Assembly (NCBI GenBank): GCA_900541885.1
Contig: UQKW01000001.1
Location: 1-64,000 of the forward strand
DNA: 64,000 bases
Origin: an uncultured Collinsella sp.
GTDB taxonomy: Bacteria > Actinomycetota > Coriobacteriia > Coriobacteriales > Coriobacteriaceae
Direction of reading: 5' to 3'
Of this stretch, positions 27,064-35,151 are shown piece by piece; the first letter of the stretch is position 1, and each line of letters begins with the position of its first letter. The position numbers and the translations under genes were made by a program. Under the pieces are notes generated by a model. That model saw only the letters and a list, made by a program, of their open reading frames with translations, did no database searches and had not been told where the DNA came from.

Positions 27064-28086
27064 CTACACCGTGAGGAACATCATCACGATGATCATGGCA
27101 AAGCCGATAAGGTCGGTCGGCAAAAATACCGTGCCCAGCATAACGGCGCTGGTGATGGTCGCCGAGACCGGCTCCACGGTTCCAATGAGGCTTGCACGAA
27201 CCGAGCCAATGTCCTTAACGCCCTGCATATAGAGCATGTAGGCAAAAAACGAGCCGATAACCACGAACACCGCGAGCGCCTCGATACCGGCAGCGTCGAG
27301 CGCCGGCATATGCGCCCAAGGCTGAACCACGGCGCACGAAACGATGCCTGCCGTGAGCATAGCCGAACCCGTGACGATGGGGCTGCCATATTCGGGCAGA
27401 ATCTTAGCGGGAATCACTGCCATGCAGGTGGCGCTGACCGCACACATGAGGCCCGCGATCAAGCCGAGCGGCGAGATGTTCAGGCTGGTGGGATCACCTC
27501 CGGTGGCGATTAAAAACGTGCCGCCAAGGGCCAGGCCAATGCCGATGACCTCGCGCGTGCGCGGCATACGACGATCGGTCACGCAGGTGTAGCCCATGAT
27601 GATGACCAGTTGCAGGCACTGAAGCACCGTCGCGGTTCCGGCATTGGTCAGGCGCACGGCCGAAAGGTAGCAAAACTGGTTAAACAGCAGGCCAAAAGCG
27701 GTAAAAAGCAACAGCTGCCTGCGGTCGGCAGGTGTGGTCCAGAGCTTAACCAGGCGCTCGCGGTCGCGCGTAACAACCACGGCCATAAAGAGCAGCCCGG
27801 CGAGAATCTGGCGCACGCTCATAAGCCACAAGGTATCGACGTGGTAGGTATCGAACAGAAAGCTCGCGCTGGTGCCCGAGAAGCCCCAAAACGAACCGCC
27901 CACCAGCGTAGCCAAGACGCCCGTGATCATCTTGCGCGACGACGCATCGTTAAGGCGCTCGCGCCAAGCGCGGCGGGTGCTACGGCTGAGCTCGTCGGTG
28001 CCCTCGGGCACATCAATGTTCGATATATCGGTCATCGGCACCGAAGCCCCTGCGCCTTCGACCTGCTCGACACACTCTTTGCTCAT
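27064..28086 (-). CDS. DMT superfamily (EamA) transporter
   Basis: The 340-residue protein has a hydrophilic 55-residue N-terminus and then ten predicted membrane helices in two EamA repeats (first starting GVLATLVGGSFWGFSG, second PLGLIAGLMCAVSATCMAVIPAK). EamA transporters usually export metabolites or amino acids; the substrate cannot be predicted. GGGGGAG stands 4 bases before the ATG at 28086, so I reject the longer frame to 28293. It is the first of two EamA transporters in the window (the other is at 53425-54507). Confidence 0.85.
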   Translation of the reverse strand: MSKECVEQVEGAGASVPMTDISNIDVPEGTDELSRSTRRAWRERLNDASSRKMITGVLATLVGGSFWGFSGTSASFLFDTYHVDTLWLMSVRQILAGLLFMAVVVTRDRERLVKLWTTPADRRQLLLFTAFGLLFNQFCYLSAVRLTNAGTATVLQCLQLVIIMGYTCVTDRRMPRTREVIGIGLALGGTFLIATGGDPTSLNISPLGLIAGLMCAVSATCMAVIPAKILPEYGSPIVTGSAMLTAGIVSCAVVQPWAHMPALDAAGIEALAVFVVIGSFFAYMLYMQGVKDIGSVRASLIGTVEPVSATITSAVMLGTVFLPTDLIGFAMIIVMMFLTV

Positions 28087-28317
28087 TCCACTCCCCCGAA
28101 ACAGCCTGGAAACAATTCGGCTTACCTTACCACGGCGAAGGCACCAGCTGGAGGCTTGTCCGCTTATCGGTAGGACAATTCCGCAGGTGTCTTTCCATAG
28201 CTCGATACCGCAATGGCCTTGCATTAGTCGACAGCCAAATCGCGGCAGCAGACTCTTTTGAAATGGATATGACAAAGCCCCCGAATTCCACAATGTAAGC
28301 GATTTTTAAAAATGTTC

Positions 28318-28346
28318 TTGCCACCGAGTTTAGGCTCCGTTATATT
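28318..28346 (+). promoter_or_regulatory. promoter of tRNA-Val
   Basis: TTGCCA (28318-28323) and TATATT (28341-28346) are separated by exactly 17 bp. The tRNA begins 29 bp after the -10. Confidence 0.75.
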
Positions 28347-28375
28347 ATCCCTTGCGCACTTGCGCACCCTTGATC

Positions 28376-28450
28376 GGGCGTTTAGCTCAGGGGGAGAGCG
28401 CTTCCCTGACACGGAAGAGGTCAGAAGTTCAAATCTTCTAACGCCCACCA
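28376..28450 (+). tRNA. tRNA-Val (anticodon GAC)
   Basis: A 75-base cloverleaf: acceptor GGGCGTT pairs with AACGCCC. The anticodon stem TTCCC/GGAA encloses the loop with GAC, the T arm contains GTTCAAATC, and the encoded CCA ends at 28450. It reads the valine codon GUC (and GUU). Confidence 0.93.
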
Positions 28451-28458
28451 AATGTTCG

Positions 28459-28494
28459 CAGCTCAGAGGCTATGTCTCTGGGCTGTTTTGTTTT
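28459..28494 (+). terminator. terminator of tRNA-Val
   Basis: Stem AGCTCAGAG / CTCTGGGCT followed by GTTTTGTTTT. The rest of the gap to 28743 shows no feature I can support. Confidence 0.75.
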
Positions 28495-28743
28495 ATGCCG
28501 CCAAATCCGCTGGCAGCTCCAACCGCCCAAACAACCACCCTGCCCATACACAAAACCGCGTCAGCGACCCAGGTGCCTATCCCGGCTGACTCCGCAGTCA
28601 ATCAAAACCGCCCCAATAGCCACCGAGGCCGAGACCAACGCGTCTCGAACCCATCCGAGCCGCAACTTCTCGGCAAAACGCCGCGATGTCTGCGCCCTGC
28701 GGTATCCTTGAGCCACTTGCACCTGCAGCACCAAGGAGCCGCC

Positions 28744-29430
28744 ATGCGCACCGAGCTCGATGTCCCCTTTTCGCACAAAGAAGAAGCCAAGGCGCTGGGC
28801 GCCAAATGGGACCGGACCAAGAAGATCTGGTATGTACCCAGCGGCGTCAACCCCGAGCCCTTTGCCGAGTGGCTGCCCGGTGTTGACCGATCCGACCCCT
28901 CAGCGCCGTATATATATCTAGTACTGGGCAAGCGCGAGTGCTGGAAGTGTCACAAAGAGACCTCGGTCGCGGCCTTCGGCATTCCCTATCGAGCCGATAA
29001 CGACGAGAGCATCGTCATCGCGCACGCGCCCAACGAAGCCGGGCACATTGCCATCGACACGGCCAACGCCAACGCACTCGCCATCGTGCCCGCTCTTGGC
29101 TGCGTGCCGGGCGAGATCCGCGACTACCTTCATAAGCGCTGCGGCTACAAGCCCGTAGGAGCGCGAGCTTCCAAAGCCCCGTCGCTCGGCAACACGTGCA
29201 CCAGTTGCGACGCGCTGCAAGGCAGCCGCTATCTGTTCGAGGAGCCCTCGTCCCCGTTTGCCCTCACCGCCATTAACAAGCTGCCGGCACTGGAGTTTGT
29301 GCGCGTCGAAGTTGCCGGCGTCTTTGGCGTCCCGGTCACGCGCACCGACTTTGACCAGGCGCTCTTTACCTGGGCACGCGACCATCACGCCGAGTTCCAC
29401 AGACAGCTCGGTGAGGGGATTTATTTGTAG
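28744..29430 (+). CDS. DUF5710-domain protein of unknown function
   Basis: The 228-residue protein starts at the ATG of MRTELDVPFSHKEEAKALGA after AGGAGCC. The first 50 residues fit DUF5710 (VPFSHKEEAKALGAKWDRTKKIWYVP), a small domain often found in plasmid or phage DNA-processing proteins such as primases. The remaining part has two cysteine pairs (CWKC and CTSC) that could bind zinc, and a C-terminal region I do not recognise. It sits between tRNA-Val and the restriction-modification genes. A longer in-frame start upstream would run through the tRNA and is rejected. Confidence 0.65.
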   Translation: MRTELDVPFSHKEEAKALGAKWDRTKKIWYVPSGVNPEPFAEWLPGVDRSDPSAPYIYLVLGKRECWKCHKETSVAAFGIPYRADNDESIVIAHAPNEAGHIAIDTANANALAIVPALGCVPGEIRDYLHKRCGYKPVGARASKAPSLGNTCTSCDALQGSRYLFEEPSSPFALTAINKLPALEFVRVEVAGVFGVPVTRTDFDQALFTWARDHHAEFHRQLGEGIYL

Positions 29431-29486
29431 AGATGACATCGAGGCATTGAGGAGCAGGAGCTCGATCGTTAAACAATCCCAAAACG

Positions 29487-30992
29487 CTACAGCCCCAGAA
29501 TGTGCTCCAGATAGCCCTTGTTGAACCAGAACGATTGCTTCGTCATCCAGCGCCCATCGGGCAGTTCGCAAGCATTCCTTGCGATGTCACCGATCTCTGT
29601 TCCATCGGCAAACTTGTAAGCCGCTTTTGACGTATGCGGGCGAACGTGAACAATTGGGTTGTCCGCCATACCGGGCAGATTGTTGGTCACCTTGAGCTTT
29701 CCGCTTGCATCCCGATACGGATTGAGCCCAACGCCCTCGCGAATGACCTTTCGCGTCTCATCCCAGCAAGCCTTTGCGGGACCCTCGATTTCGTTTGCCG
29801 GCATTGCCCAGAATAGGCAGCGGTCAAGACGCCACTCCCCCTCGTGGTCCTCACGGAACACGACGAAGAAGAAACGGTTGGTCTCAAGGCGCGCACGGAA
29901 GGAAGACGTTTCCCAATCCTCATTGATTAGCTGCTTGAACTCAAACGGAGGGAAAGACATTGCCTGCTCGATGTGCCCCCTCTTATTAACGCGACAAGCA
30001 CGGACGTTAATCCCGGCCTTAACGAACTCCTCGGCAGCATTGCTTTTAATGCCGAGCATGCGATAAACGAGCGTTGTCCATTGCGCCTTGTTTCCTGTGT
30101 ATTCCAAGCCGTGCTGCTCCGCAATCTGGCGATCGGTCTCGCCATAGTGGCGCTCGATAAGCGCAGTAACGTAGCTTTCGAAATCAATGGACTCGTCGTC
30201 GCCTTGAACGATGCTCTCGCCGATACGCGGGGCACCGAGAACATAGGCGTGAAGCACATAGTCCATGTACGAGCGCTTGAGTGAGAAGGCACGACGCTTC
30301 GCGCGACGGCGTTCGATCTCGCCCGTATCGGTATTGAAGTACTCGTAATACTGGTCGACCCACATTGTCGCTTCGGTTGCGCCCTTTGTGCAGGCGCCCA
30401 AGTAGGTGGTCATGCCCTCCGATAGCTCGTCCGCGCGACCATCCTGAATGTACGAAATAATCTTCTCGTAGTCAGCGCGGATAATCTTCATATCCTCTTC
30501 GGGCAAACGAACCATGACTGCACGCTCAATGCGCTGGTCGTATTTGTCGATGGAGCGATCACGGCCGTAGTAAATCAGCAGGATATTGCTGAGCTTGGTC
30601 TTGAGATGCGAGCTGTCGTAGTCGAGCGAAACGGGACGGTCGTAGGGAATCATCGTCAAGACAAGACGTTCACCGGCAGATTTACGACCGTCTTTAAGTA
30701 CGTCAAAACACGTTGCCTTGAGCTCGACACCCGCCTCGGGAAAGTCCGGCCGGTCGTCGCTATTGGCCTTGTAGCCAAAGTAGCGCTCCTCGATAAGAGT
30801 ACCCATACCGCCTTTGTACTTTTTGGAGCCGAAATCCTTGGGCGCACTCTCCCCTTCCGGGGCAATACCGAGCTCGAGAATATCGCGGAACGTCATACCG
30901 TCGAGATTGGCAGCGTAGCGCTCAATGCTTGAAGGGTCAGAAAAATCAGTATCGTCAAGCATACGCTTGAAATCGAGGCGCTTCTTGGACAC
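29487..30992 (-). CDS. Sau3AI/MutH-type restriction endonuclease
   Basis: The 501-residue protein has an N-terminal MutH/Sau3AI catalytic domain with D83-(FPEAGV)-E90-L-K92, the PD-(D/E)XK arrangement of MutH, within DRPDFPEAGVELKAT. Sau3AI has about 490 residues, with a second MutH-like allosteric half, which agrees in length. Sau3AI-family enzymes cut at GATC. I chose GTG at 30992, 6 bases after GGAGG. It is divergent from, and 142 bp away from, the C5 methyltransferase gene, forming a type II restriction-modification pair. Confidence 0.85.
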   Translation of the reverse strand: MSKKRLDFKRMLDDTDFSDPSSIERYAANLDGMTFRDILELGIAPEGESAPKDFGSKKYKGGMGTLIEERYFGYKANSDDRPDFPEAGVELKATCFDVLKDGRKSAGERLVLTMIPYDRPVSLDYDSSHLKTKLSNILLIYYGRDRSIDKYDQRIERAVMVRLPEEDMKIIRADYEKIISYIQDGRADELSEGMTTYLGACTKGATEATMWVDQYYEYFNTDTGEIERRRAKRRAFSLKRSYMDYVLHAYVLGAPRIGESIVQGDDESIDFESYVTALIERHYGETDRQIAEQHGLEYTGNKAQWTTLVYRMLGIKSNAAEEFVKAGINVRACRVNKRGHIEQAMSFPPFEFKQLINEDWETSSFRARLETNRFFFVVFREDHEGEWRLDRCLFWAMPANEIEGPAKACWDETRKVIREGVGLNPYRDASGKLKVTNNLPGMADNPIVHVRPHTSKAAYKFADGTEIGDIARNACELPDGRWMTKQSFWFNKGYLEHILGL

Positions 30993-31134
30993 GGGATACC
31001 TCCGAAACTCGCAACTAACCCCATAGTATTTCAGAGCAACTACCAACGCCCGGAAAATTGAGGTCTTGATCTTGTCCCCTCGATCGGCTATTGTTGTGAG
31101 CACCATAAACGGACACAGCAGCGATTGGAGAAAC

Positions 31135-32397
31135 GTGTCTGAGATTAATATTGCCGAGCTTTTTGCGGGCGTCGGTGGATTTCGTTTGGGTCTCGAAGGC
31201 TATGCCGACCCTCGACATCCCGAGTTTTATATGAAACCAGCCGGCCCCTTCCGCACCATTTGGGCAAATCAGTGGGAACCGCCCGGAACCAAGGCGCGTC
31301 AGTTCGCGGCCCGTTGCTACATGAATCGCTTCGGCGATGATTCCGTTGTCAACGAAGACATCAATAAGGTCCTGGAGCAGGCCGAAGCCGGCGAGATTGA
31401 AATTCCCCGTGTCGACATGGTCGTCGGTGGTTTTCCCTGCCAAGACTACTCTGTCGCGCGTCCACTCAATCAGGCACACGGCATCGAAGGCAAGAAGGGT
31501 GTCCTCTGGTGGGACATCTATCACTTCCTCGAGATGAAGGAACCCAAGTTTGGCCTCTTCGAAAACGTCGACCGCCTGCTTAAATCGCCTGCATCTCAAC
31601 GCGGTCGCGACTTCGCCATCATCCTAAGCTGTCTTGCCGACCTCGACTACACGGTCGAATGGCGCGTGGTCAACTCTGCCGAATACGGTTTCCCCCAGCG
31701 TCGCAAGCGTGTTTATATCTTCTGCGAAAAGGACGCTGGCAAGGTTGATCTCGTTGATCGCATGCACAACGGCGTCATGGCTAAAGCCTTCCCCGCCATC
31801 TATCCCGACGAGATGTCCGAGCTCGACGTTTTACCCGGCCCCTACGAGAACTCAACTCGTTTTGGCGTCGGCCAAAAGACCTCTCAATTCAAGAATGCTG
31901 GCGTCATGCAGGGCTGTCATGTTCTGACCTGCGACTTTGCCGAGGACTATCACGGTGAGCGCCACGTGCTTGGCGACGTGCTTGTCGACGAGGCTGATGT
32001 CCCGGAGCAGTTCTACATCTCCGACGAAAAGCTTCCCGACTGGCGCTACCTTAAGGGCAGCAAGCGCGAAGAGCGCACTAACAAAAAGACAGGCTTTACG
32101 TACACGTATTCCGAAGGAGCCATGAGCTTCCCGGATGCCACCGACAAGCCGAGCCGCACCATCCTCACAGGAGAAGGCGGCACGGGAGCGAGCCGCTTCA
32201 AGCACGTCATCGAATGTCCCGATGGCCGTTTCCGCCGTCTTGTTCCCGACGAGCTCGATCAGCTTCAGGGATTCCCGAAAGGCTGGACCGATACGGGCAT
32301 GACTGACGGCCATCGAGCCTTCTGCATGGGCAACGCACTCGTCACCGGCGTGCCCCATCGCATTGGCGAAGCTATGGTCGAAGTGTACGGCCTCTAA
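31135..32397 (+). CDS. DNA (cytosine-5) methyltransferase of a type II system
   Basis: The 420-residue m5C methyltransferase has motif I AELFAGVGGFRLGL (7-20), motif IV GGFPCQDYSV with catalytic C102, motif VI FENVDRL, motif VIII PQRRKRVYI, a target-recognition region, and motif X MGNALVTGV. It should protect the host at the site cut by the divergent Sau3AI-like enzyme (GATC, inferred from that family). I chose GTG at 31135 with GGAG 6 bases upstream; an ATG at 31066 lacks such a site. Confidence 0.92.
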   Translation: MSEINIAELFAGVGGFRLGLEGYADPRHPEFYMKPAGPFRTIWANQWEPPGTKARQFAARCYMNRFGDDSVVNEDINKVLEQAEAGEIEIPRVDMVVGGFPCQDYSVARPLNQAHGIEGKKGVLWWDIYHFLEMKEPKFGLFENVDRLLKSPASQRGRDFAIILSCLADLDYTVEWRVVNSAEYGFPQRRKRVYIFCEKDAGKVDLVDRMHNGVMAKAFPAIYPDEMSELDVLPGPYENSTRFGVGQKTSQFKNAGVMQGCHVLTCDFAEDYHGERHVLGDVLVDEADVPEQFYISDEKLPDWRYLKGSKREERTNKKTGFTYTYSEGAMSFPDATDKPSRTILTGEGGTGASRFKHVIECPDGRFRRLVPDELDQLQGFPKGWTDTGMTDGHRAFCMGNALVTGVPHRIGEAMVEVYGL

Positions 32398-32409
32398 GGC
32401 AAGCAATCC

Positions 32410-32444
32410 GGAGCCGACAGTTCACGCTGTCGACTCCGTTTTTT
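32410..32444 (+). terminator. methyltransferase terminator
   Basis: Stem GGAGCCGACAG / CTGTCGACTCC (one mismatch) with a 6-base loop followed by GTTTTTT. Confidence 0.85.
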
Positions 32445-32523
32445 CCATCCCACTCCCCTGTATACTGATGTAGCACGTGTTTCGTCCGGGCTTGTTGGGC
32501 CGGATTGTTCATGGGAGGGTCTT

Positions 32524-33015
32524 ATGGCTGCTTCGAATCCGCCTAAGGGGAGCGTTTCTTCTTCGTCCATCAAGCCGGTTACGCGCAAGGCCGTGCGTTG
32601 CCAGCGCGAGGTCGCTTGGCTTGTCACGCAGGCGGCTGGCAGGCTTGTGGCGACCACTCAGGACGTCAATGCGCCTACGCCGAGCTTTGTGTTAGCGGCG
32701 GCACTGGATTTTGTGCGCCAATTGGAGCTTGCCGCACAGGATGCCAGCGGCCACCTCGACTACCAGAATGTTATGGCGCCCGACCTGCAAACGTTCTGCC
32801 ACATGGCCAAGTTGCCAGTCGCACCCAATGCGCTTTCGGACGCAGGCTACATGTTTACGCTTTCGGGCGCGGACCTTATCCGCGATATCTACGCATACTG
32901 CAGCGAGCTCGCCGAGCGCCACGTCTTTGACGCGGCAGAAGTCAAACCGGGATATGTCATCAAGCTGGTTCTCAGGCTGTTCTTGATGGACGGGGTCGGG
33001 GCCATGCCGGCGTAA
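32524..33015 (+). CDS. hypothetical protein, unknown family
   Basis: I do not recognise this 163-residue protein. It starts at ATG 32524 after GGGAGGG (spacing about 5), so it is probably translated. It opens with a Ser/Lys-rich tail and is then predicted mainly helical, without membrane segments or an obvious motif. Candidate helices include REVAWLVTQAAGRLVATT and TLSGADLIRDIYAYCSELAE. TATACT at 32461 is a possible -10. It lies between the methyltransferase and the AlbA_2/ATPase gene (convergent with the latter) in the accessory block. Confidence 0.55.
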   Translation: MAASNPPKGSVSSSSIKPVTRKAVRCQREVAWLVTQAAGRLVATTQDVNAPTPSFVLAAALDFVRQLELAAQDASGHLDYQNVMAPDLQTFCHMAKLPVAPNALSDAGYMFTLSGADLIRDIYAYCSELAERHVFDAAEVKPGYVIKLVLRLFLMDGVGAMPA

Positions 33016-33115
33016 GCTGAGTCTTTAGCATCACCGTCAACTGGGCAACAACCGCTTAACCTTAGTGGGCGCCAATCGAGGGTCGATTATTGGGTCGCCT
33101 CGTCCACTAACGCAT

Positions 33116-34582
33116 TTATTCCACGCGCTCTGACAGTCGATATTTGCGGTTGCGGCTTGTCGACGGCGCCGTCGGCTCAAGCTCACCCTGCTTAATGAGC
33201 GCGTTGACGCGCGACCTAACCTGGGAAATCGTAAGCCCCGTACGTTCTGCCAGCTCACGCGTCCCCAGCTCGCCGTAGTGTTTGAGTGCCGTCACAATTA
33301 AGCCCCCGCCATGATCGACCGGCTCGATCTTTGAACGGTAAAGTACGACCTTGAACCGATCGAACCCCGGGCAGAACAGGGGCTCGGCCAGACCATGCGC
33401 GCGCATGGCATCGATCATCATCGGGATGCCCGAGCCATTGCCCTCAGCCGGCGAACCTGCGCCATCCGGCAGCGGGACAATCGACATGAGTTTCACGAGC
33501 GTCGCGTTACGGCATCGGGAGCTGCCGTCAAACAAGTTCTCGCGAGTCTTTCCCCCGTAAAGGCCGCCAGGATTCGTCACCTCGACACGATCGTCAAAGA
33601 CGTCGACGGCAATCGATTGTCCACAGAACCGATCCCCGTATTCTCGGTGGATTACGGCGTTGGCGATTGCCTCGCGCAGGACCTCCTCGGGAATCTCCAG
33701 CAAGTCGACACGCGAGACGCCTTGGACGGTCGAGGTGCGGCGCAGGTTTTTGGCGACAGCCGCGACAGTATCCGAAATCATCTCGCCCAGGGTGCCCTCG
33801 CAGACTGTGCGGTCCATAAATCTTAGCGGTCCCGCAACGCCCTTTTGAGTTCCCGCATGGACAGCCACATCAATGAAGAGCTTAGGATAGAACTGCTGAG
33901 GGTAAACGCCCGCGGCAAGGAGGCCGGCCTTGGTAACATTGCCCTGGAAGTCGAGGAGATTCAGGCGCTCCATCTTTGTCTTCTTGTCCGTCGCACCACG
34001 CATCGCTCGAGGCGTCAACGAATAGGCGCGTTCTATCGTGCGGTCGACCAGCGACTCGTCGAGATCGCCCACACTCGTGCCGGGCACCGCATCGCGATCG
34101 CTAGGACTCGTCCGTTCGTATGACGACAGTGCCAAAACCTCGGTCGACGAAAGCGGGACATCTTTGTCATCGATGCGTTTGTAGCTGCCACCTTGAGCGC
34201 CCCGCTCTATGACATAGCAAGGCTTGCTCGACGGGTCGAGCTCCTCAATCGTGATGACCAGAACCACGGTGCCCTGGAGCTCCACGCGCTCAATGGTGTA
34301 TTTGGGCGGATTGGCCAGCTTTCCGCGACCGCCGGCATCACCCATGCCCGCCACGAATTGGTTGAGCACTTTCTCGGTCTCAAAGTTTGCAACTGGGACA
34401 AAACCCGCGCGCTCGCTCACTCCGAGTACGATGATGCCGCCGGCGGTGTTTGCGAAAGCGCTGACCGTTTCCCATACGTCGCGGGAAAGCGTCGTGGCGC
34501 TCTCCTTGACCTCGACGTTAAGATCGTCCGAGCCCATGCGCCTTAAAGACTCGAGCAGACCGGTCAGTTCGTTTTCGTTCAT
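33116..34582 (-). CDS. AlbA_2 (Schlafen-like) / ATP-binding / winged-helix regulator-like protein
   Basis: The 488-residue protein has an N-terminal AlbA_2 (Schlafen AlbA-like) domain (about 20-140, with NVEVKESATTL and FANTAGGIIVLGV). The middle carries a GHKL-type ATP-binding fold (EVLREAIANAVIHREYGD ... VEVTNPGGL ... GSGIPMMIDAM). The end is a winged-helix domain (ELAERTGLTISQVRSRVNALIKQGEL). Such proteins are annotated as putative transcriptional regulators. I chose ATG 34582 (AAGGA 8 bases upstream). An array of TTATCTCTC repeats upstream suggests DNA-binding autoregulation. It is located in the block after tRNA-Val. Confidence 0.82.
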   Translation of the reverse strand: MNENELTGLLESLRRMGSDDLNVEVKESATTLSRDVWETVSAFANTAGGIIVLGVSERAGFVPVANFETEKVLNQFVAGMGDAGGRGKLANPPKYTIERVELQGTVVLVITIEELDPSSKPCYVIERGAQGGSYKRIDDKDVPLSSTEVLALSSYERTSPSDRDAVPGTSVGDLDESLVDRTIERAYSLTPRAMRGATDKKTKMERLNLLDFQGNVTKAGLLAAGVYPQQFYPKLFIDVAVHAGTQKGVAGPLRFMDRTVCEGTLGEMISDTVAAVAKNLRRTSTVQGVSRVDLLEIPEEVLREAIANAVIHREYGDRFCGQSIAVDVFDDRVEVTNPGGLYGGKTRENLFDGSSRCRNATLVKLMSIVPLPDGAGSPAEGNGSGIPMMIDAMRAHGLAEPLFCPGFDRFKVVLYRSKIEPVDHGGGLIVTALKHYGELGTRELAERTGLTISQVRSRVNALIKQGELEPTAPSTSRNRKYRLSERVE

Positions 34583-34639
34583 CTGCACGTCCTTTCGCTC
34601 GGTTCTGCGAAGAATGCCGCGAATGGATTTCCTTCGTCT

Positions 34640-34714
34640 CTCAGTTATCTCTCGTAATTATCTCTCATCTTTCTATTATCTCTCATATTAGAGATGAGTG
34701 AGAGATAAAAGATA
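34640..34714. repeat. TTATCTCTC repeat cluster 1
   Basis: CTCAGTTATCTCTCG is followed by further TTATCTCTC copies at about 34659 and 34677 and then inverted GAGAGATAA. The whole 75-bp unit is repeated 165 bp further on (34805-34879). It lies 58 bp upstream of the AlbA_2 gene start. Confidence 0.85.
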
Positions 34715-34804
34715 AGATGTCTGCCATCTGTTTCATATAAACATGTTTTTGCTGGTAGAACAATCGATATTGAGATAATACCATGATTGCTTGTCTCTTT
34801 ACTG

Positions 34805-34879
34805 CTCAGTTATCTCTCATATTTATCTCTCGTCTTTCTGTTATCTCTCGTATTCGTGACGAATGAGAGATGAGAGATG
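34805..34879. repeat. TTATCTCTC repeat cluster 2
   Basis: The second copy of the 75-bp unit has the same order: CTCAGTTATCTCTC, TTATCTCTCG, CTTTCTGTTATCTCTCGT, then inverted GAGAGATGAGAGATG. Point differences fall mostly between the repeated words, as expected for protein-binding sites. It lies 273 bp upstream of the M16C protease gene on the other strand. The rest of 34583-35151 is AT-rich without visible genes. Confidence 0.85.
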
Positions 34880-35151
34880 TGCGGGCGGCGGATGAGCGTG
34901 GATTTTGGACGGTCGGGAAATGAGGGTGGATATTTGGACGGCTTTTGGGCGTTTTGAGGCTGATTCCGTCCGAAAAACCACTCTCATTCGATAGGCGTCC
35001 AAGTTTCCACGCTCGCGCGGCGGGCACGCGGGGCCTTTACCCAATCCGTTGGCATCGTCTCCAGTTCGCCGCAGGGTCGCGGCCCCATATGGGTATACTC
35101 TCGAGGATTCGACTCGATTCGCCCCCGCTGGGGCGTCAAAGGAGACTGCAT

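Noticed and set aside
28312..28743. N-terminal extension of the DUF5710 protein through the tRNA
   Set aside because: The open frame crosses tRNA-Val and its terminator; the ATG at 28744 has its own ribosome site and begins at the domain.
28451..35151. Attachment-site duplicate of the tRNA-Val 3' end marking an integrated island
   Set aside because: I searched for the tRNA tail (GTTCAAATC...ACGCCCACCA) on the far side and found none; no integrase gene is present.
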